Below are positions 5,077 through 5,967 of a DNA stretch of 5,967 nt, piece by piece. The position numbers were made by a program, and so were the translations under genes. The DNA comes from Vallitaleaceae bacterium (GTDB lineage: Bacteria; Bacillota; Clostridia; Lachnospirales; Vallitaleaceae), in contig JAQICP010000474.1 of the NCBI GenBank assembly GCA_027858555.1, positions 1-5,967 on the forward strand, given 5' to 3'. The notes below the pieces were generated by a model. That model did not search any database and was not told where the DNA came from. It saw nothing but the letters and a program-made list of their open reading frames with translations. Numbering within the stretch: position 1 is the first letter of the stretch; each line of letters starts with the position of its first letter.

Positions 5077-5967
5077 ATGAACAACGAAAACATGATTCAA
5101 AACCCAATTCTGAAAGGCTTTAATTCTGACCCATCCATTATACGTGTGGGGGATGATTATTATATCGCCACCTCGACTTTTGAATGGTATCCTGGTGTAC
5201 AGATTCATCATTCTAGGGATCTACAAAACTGGCAACTTGTAGCTAGACCACTAAAACGTAGTAGTCAACTTAATATGTTAGGCGAAAAGAATAGTTGTGG
5301 TGTATGGGCGCCTTGTCTGTCCTATGACAATGGTACGTATTATCTTGTCTATACAGATGTTAAAAACAGTGGTACGACGCATAATTATTTAGTTACAAGT
5401 GATAACATTCTAGGGGAATGGTCAGATCCGATTTATCTAGATAGTCGTGGGTTTGATCCTTCGCTATTTCATGATGAAGATGGTAAAAAATGGTATAGTG
5501 TTATGTATTTGGATCAGTTGGCATGGAATGCCATGCTAAGTTCCAACACTGCCAATATCAATTCACCTACGGCAATCCGCATCTGGGAGCAGTATAAAGA
5601 ATACGACAAAGGTACGCCTCTATTTAAGGGTATACTAATGCAAGAGTATTCTCTTGATGAAAAGAAATTAATAGGCAAGCCGAAGCATATATTTGGAAAC
5701 GAGATAGGCATCACAGAAGGATCTCACCAATATAAACGTGGTGATTACTACTACTTACTATTGGCTGAAGGCGGTACTTCCTATGAGCATGCTGTCACAT
5801 TCGCTCGCTCAAAAAACATCGAAGGTCCCTACGTAGTACATCCACAAAATCCCCTCATTTGTTCTCAGGGCACTGATGCCTATCTTCAAAAAACAGGCCA
5901 TGCTGATCTGGTAGAAACCAAGGACGGTGAAACTTATATGGTCCATCTATGTAGCAGACCCCTAGAT
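5077..5967 (+). CDS. GH43 beta-xylosidase-like glycoside hydrolase, 3' end outside window
   Basis: The frame is open from ATG 5077 to the window edge (297 residues); AAGGAGG lies 4 bases upstream. It resembles the xylan 1,4-beta-xylosidase group of family GH43 (such as the Selenomonas enzyme, about 540 residues), so roughly the five-bladed propeller is present and the C-terminal beta-sandwich is outside. Catalytic residues are visible: Asp18 in FNSDPS (general base), Asp127 in GFDPSLFHDEDG (pKa modulator) and Glu214 in ITEGSH (general acid); His275 in GHADLVET matches a conserved active-site His. TSTFEWYPGVQIHHSRDL (32-49) is characteristic of the group. Without a signal peptide it should act in the cytoplasm, removing xylose from imported xylo-oligosaccharides, perhaps also arabinose. 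Odd features are an insertion of about 30 residues between 150 and 183 and changes in near-invariant motifs (NPDPS to NSDPS, TEGPH to TEGSH, GRPL to SRPL), so substrate may differ. It is transcribed away from the regulator and may share its control. Confidence 0.9.
   Translation, partial: MNNENMIQNPILKGFNSDPSIIRVGDDYYIATSTFEWYPGVQIHHSRDLQNWQLVARPLKRSSQLNMLGEKNSCGVWAPCLSYDNGTYYLVYTDVKNSGTTHNYLVTSDNILGEWSDPIYLDSRGFDPSLFHDEDGKKWYSVMYLDQLAWNAMLSSNTANINSPTAIRIWEQYKEYDKGTPLFKGILMQEYSLDEKKLIGKPKHIFGNEIGITEGSHQYKRGDYYYLLLAEGGTSYEHAVTFARSKNIEGPYVVHPQNPLICSQGTDAYLQKTGHADLVETKDGETYMVHLCSRPLD

Overview
The window reads as an accessory carbohydrate-use locus from a low-GC, Gram-positive, plant-fibre-degrading bacterium, most likely a member of the Clostridia. 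The evidence is AT-rich DNA, strong Shine-Dalgarno sites of the AAGGAGG type before every gene, and protein sequences that resemble clostridial cellobiose phosphorylase, LacI-type repressors and family 43 beta-xylosidases. No exact species can be read from the sequence.

Layout. The left two thirds is a leftward (minus strand) gene set, in transcription order: a LacI-family regulator (4552 to 3494), a complete cellobiose phosphorylase of family GH94 (3491 to 1053), and the first 306 codons of a second, diverged GH94 phosphorylase (920 to 1, cut by the window edge). Only 2 bases separate regulator and cbp, and the cbp ribosome binding site lies inside the last regulator codons. A 132-base gap holding a perfect 10-bp-arm palindrome separates the two phosphorylases. 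On the right, a GH43 beta-xylosidase-like gene starts at 5077 on the plus strand and runs off the window after 297 codons.

The 524-base divergent intergenic region (4553 to 5076) is the most unusual part. It holds five head-to-tail copies of a 41-bp repeat (4630 to 4833), a predicted leftward promoter (4869 to 4898) that would put the whole repeat array in the leader RNA of the regulator-cbp transcript, a rightward extended -10 promoter for the GH43 gene (4981 to 4989), and several inverted repeats that could be operators or leader hairpins.

How it fits together (inference). All enzymes whose start is visible lack a signal peptide, so they act in the cytoplasm on imported oligosaccharides. 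Cellobiose would be split by phosphate to glucose 1-phosphate and glucose, the second phosphorylase would treat another beta-linked disaccharide, and the GH43 enzyme would trim xylo-oligosaccharides. The LacI-type protein probably senses one of these sugars and controls its own operon, and possibly the divergent GH43 gene. No transporter, mobile element, tRNA, rRNA or CRISPR array is visible.
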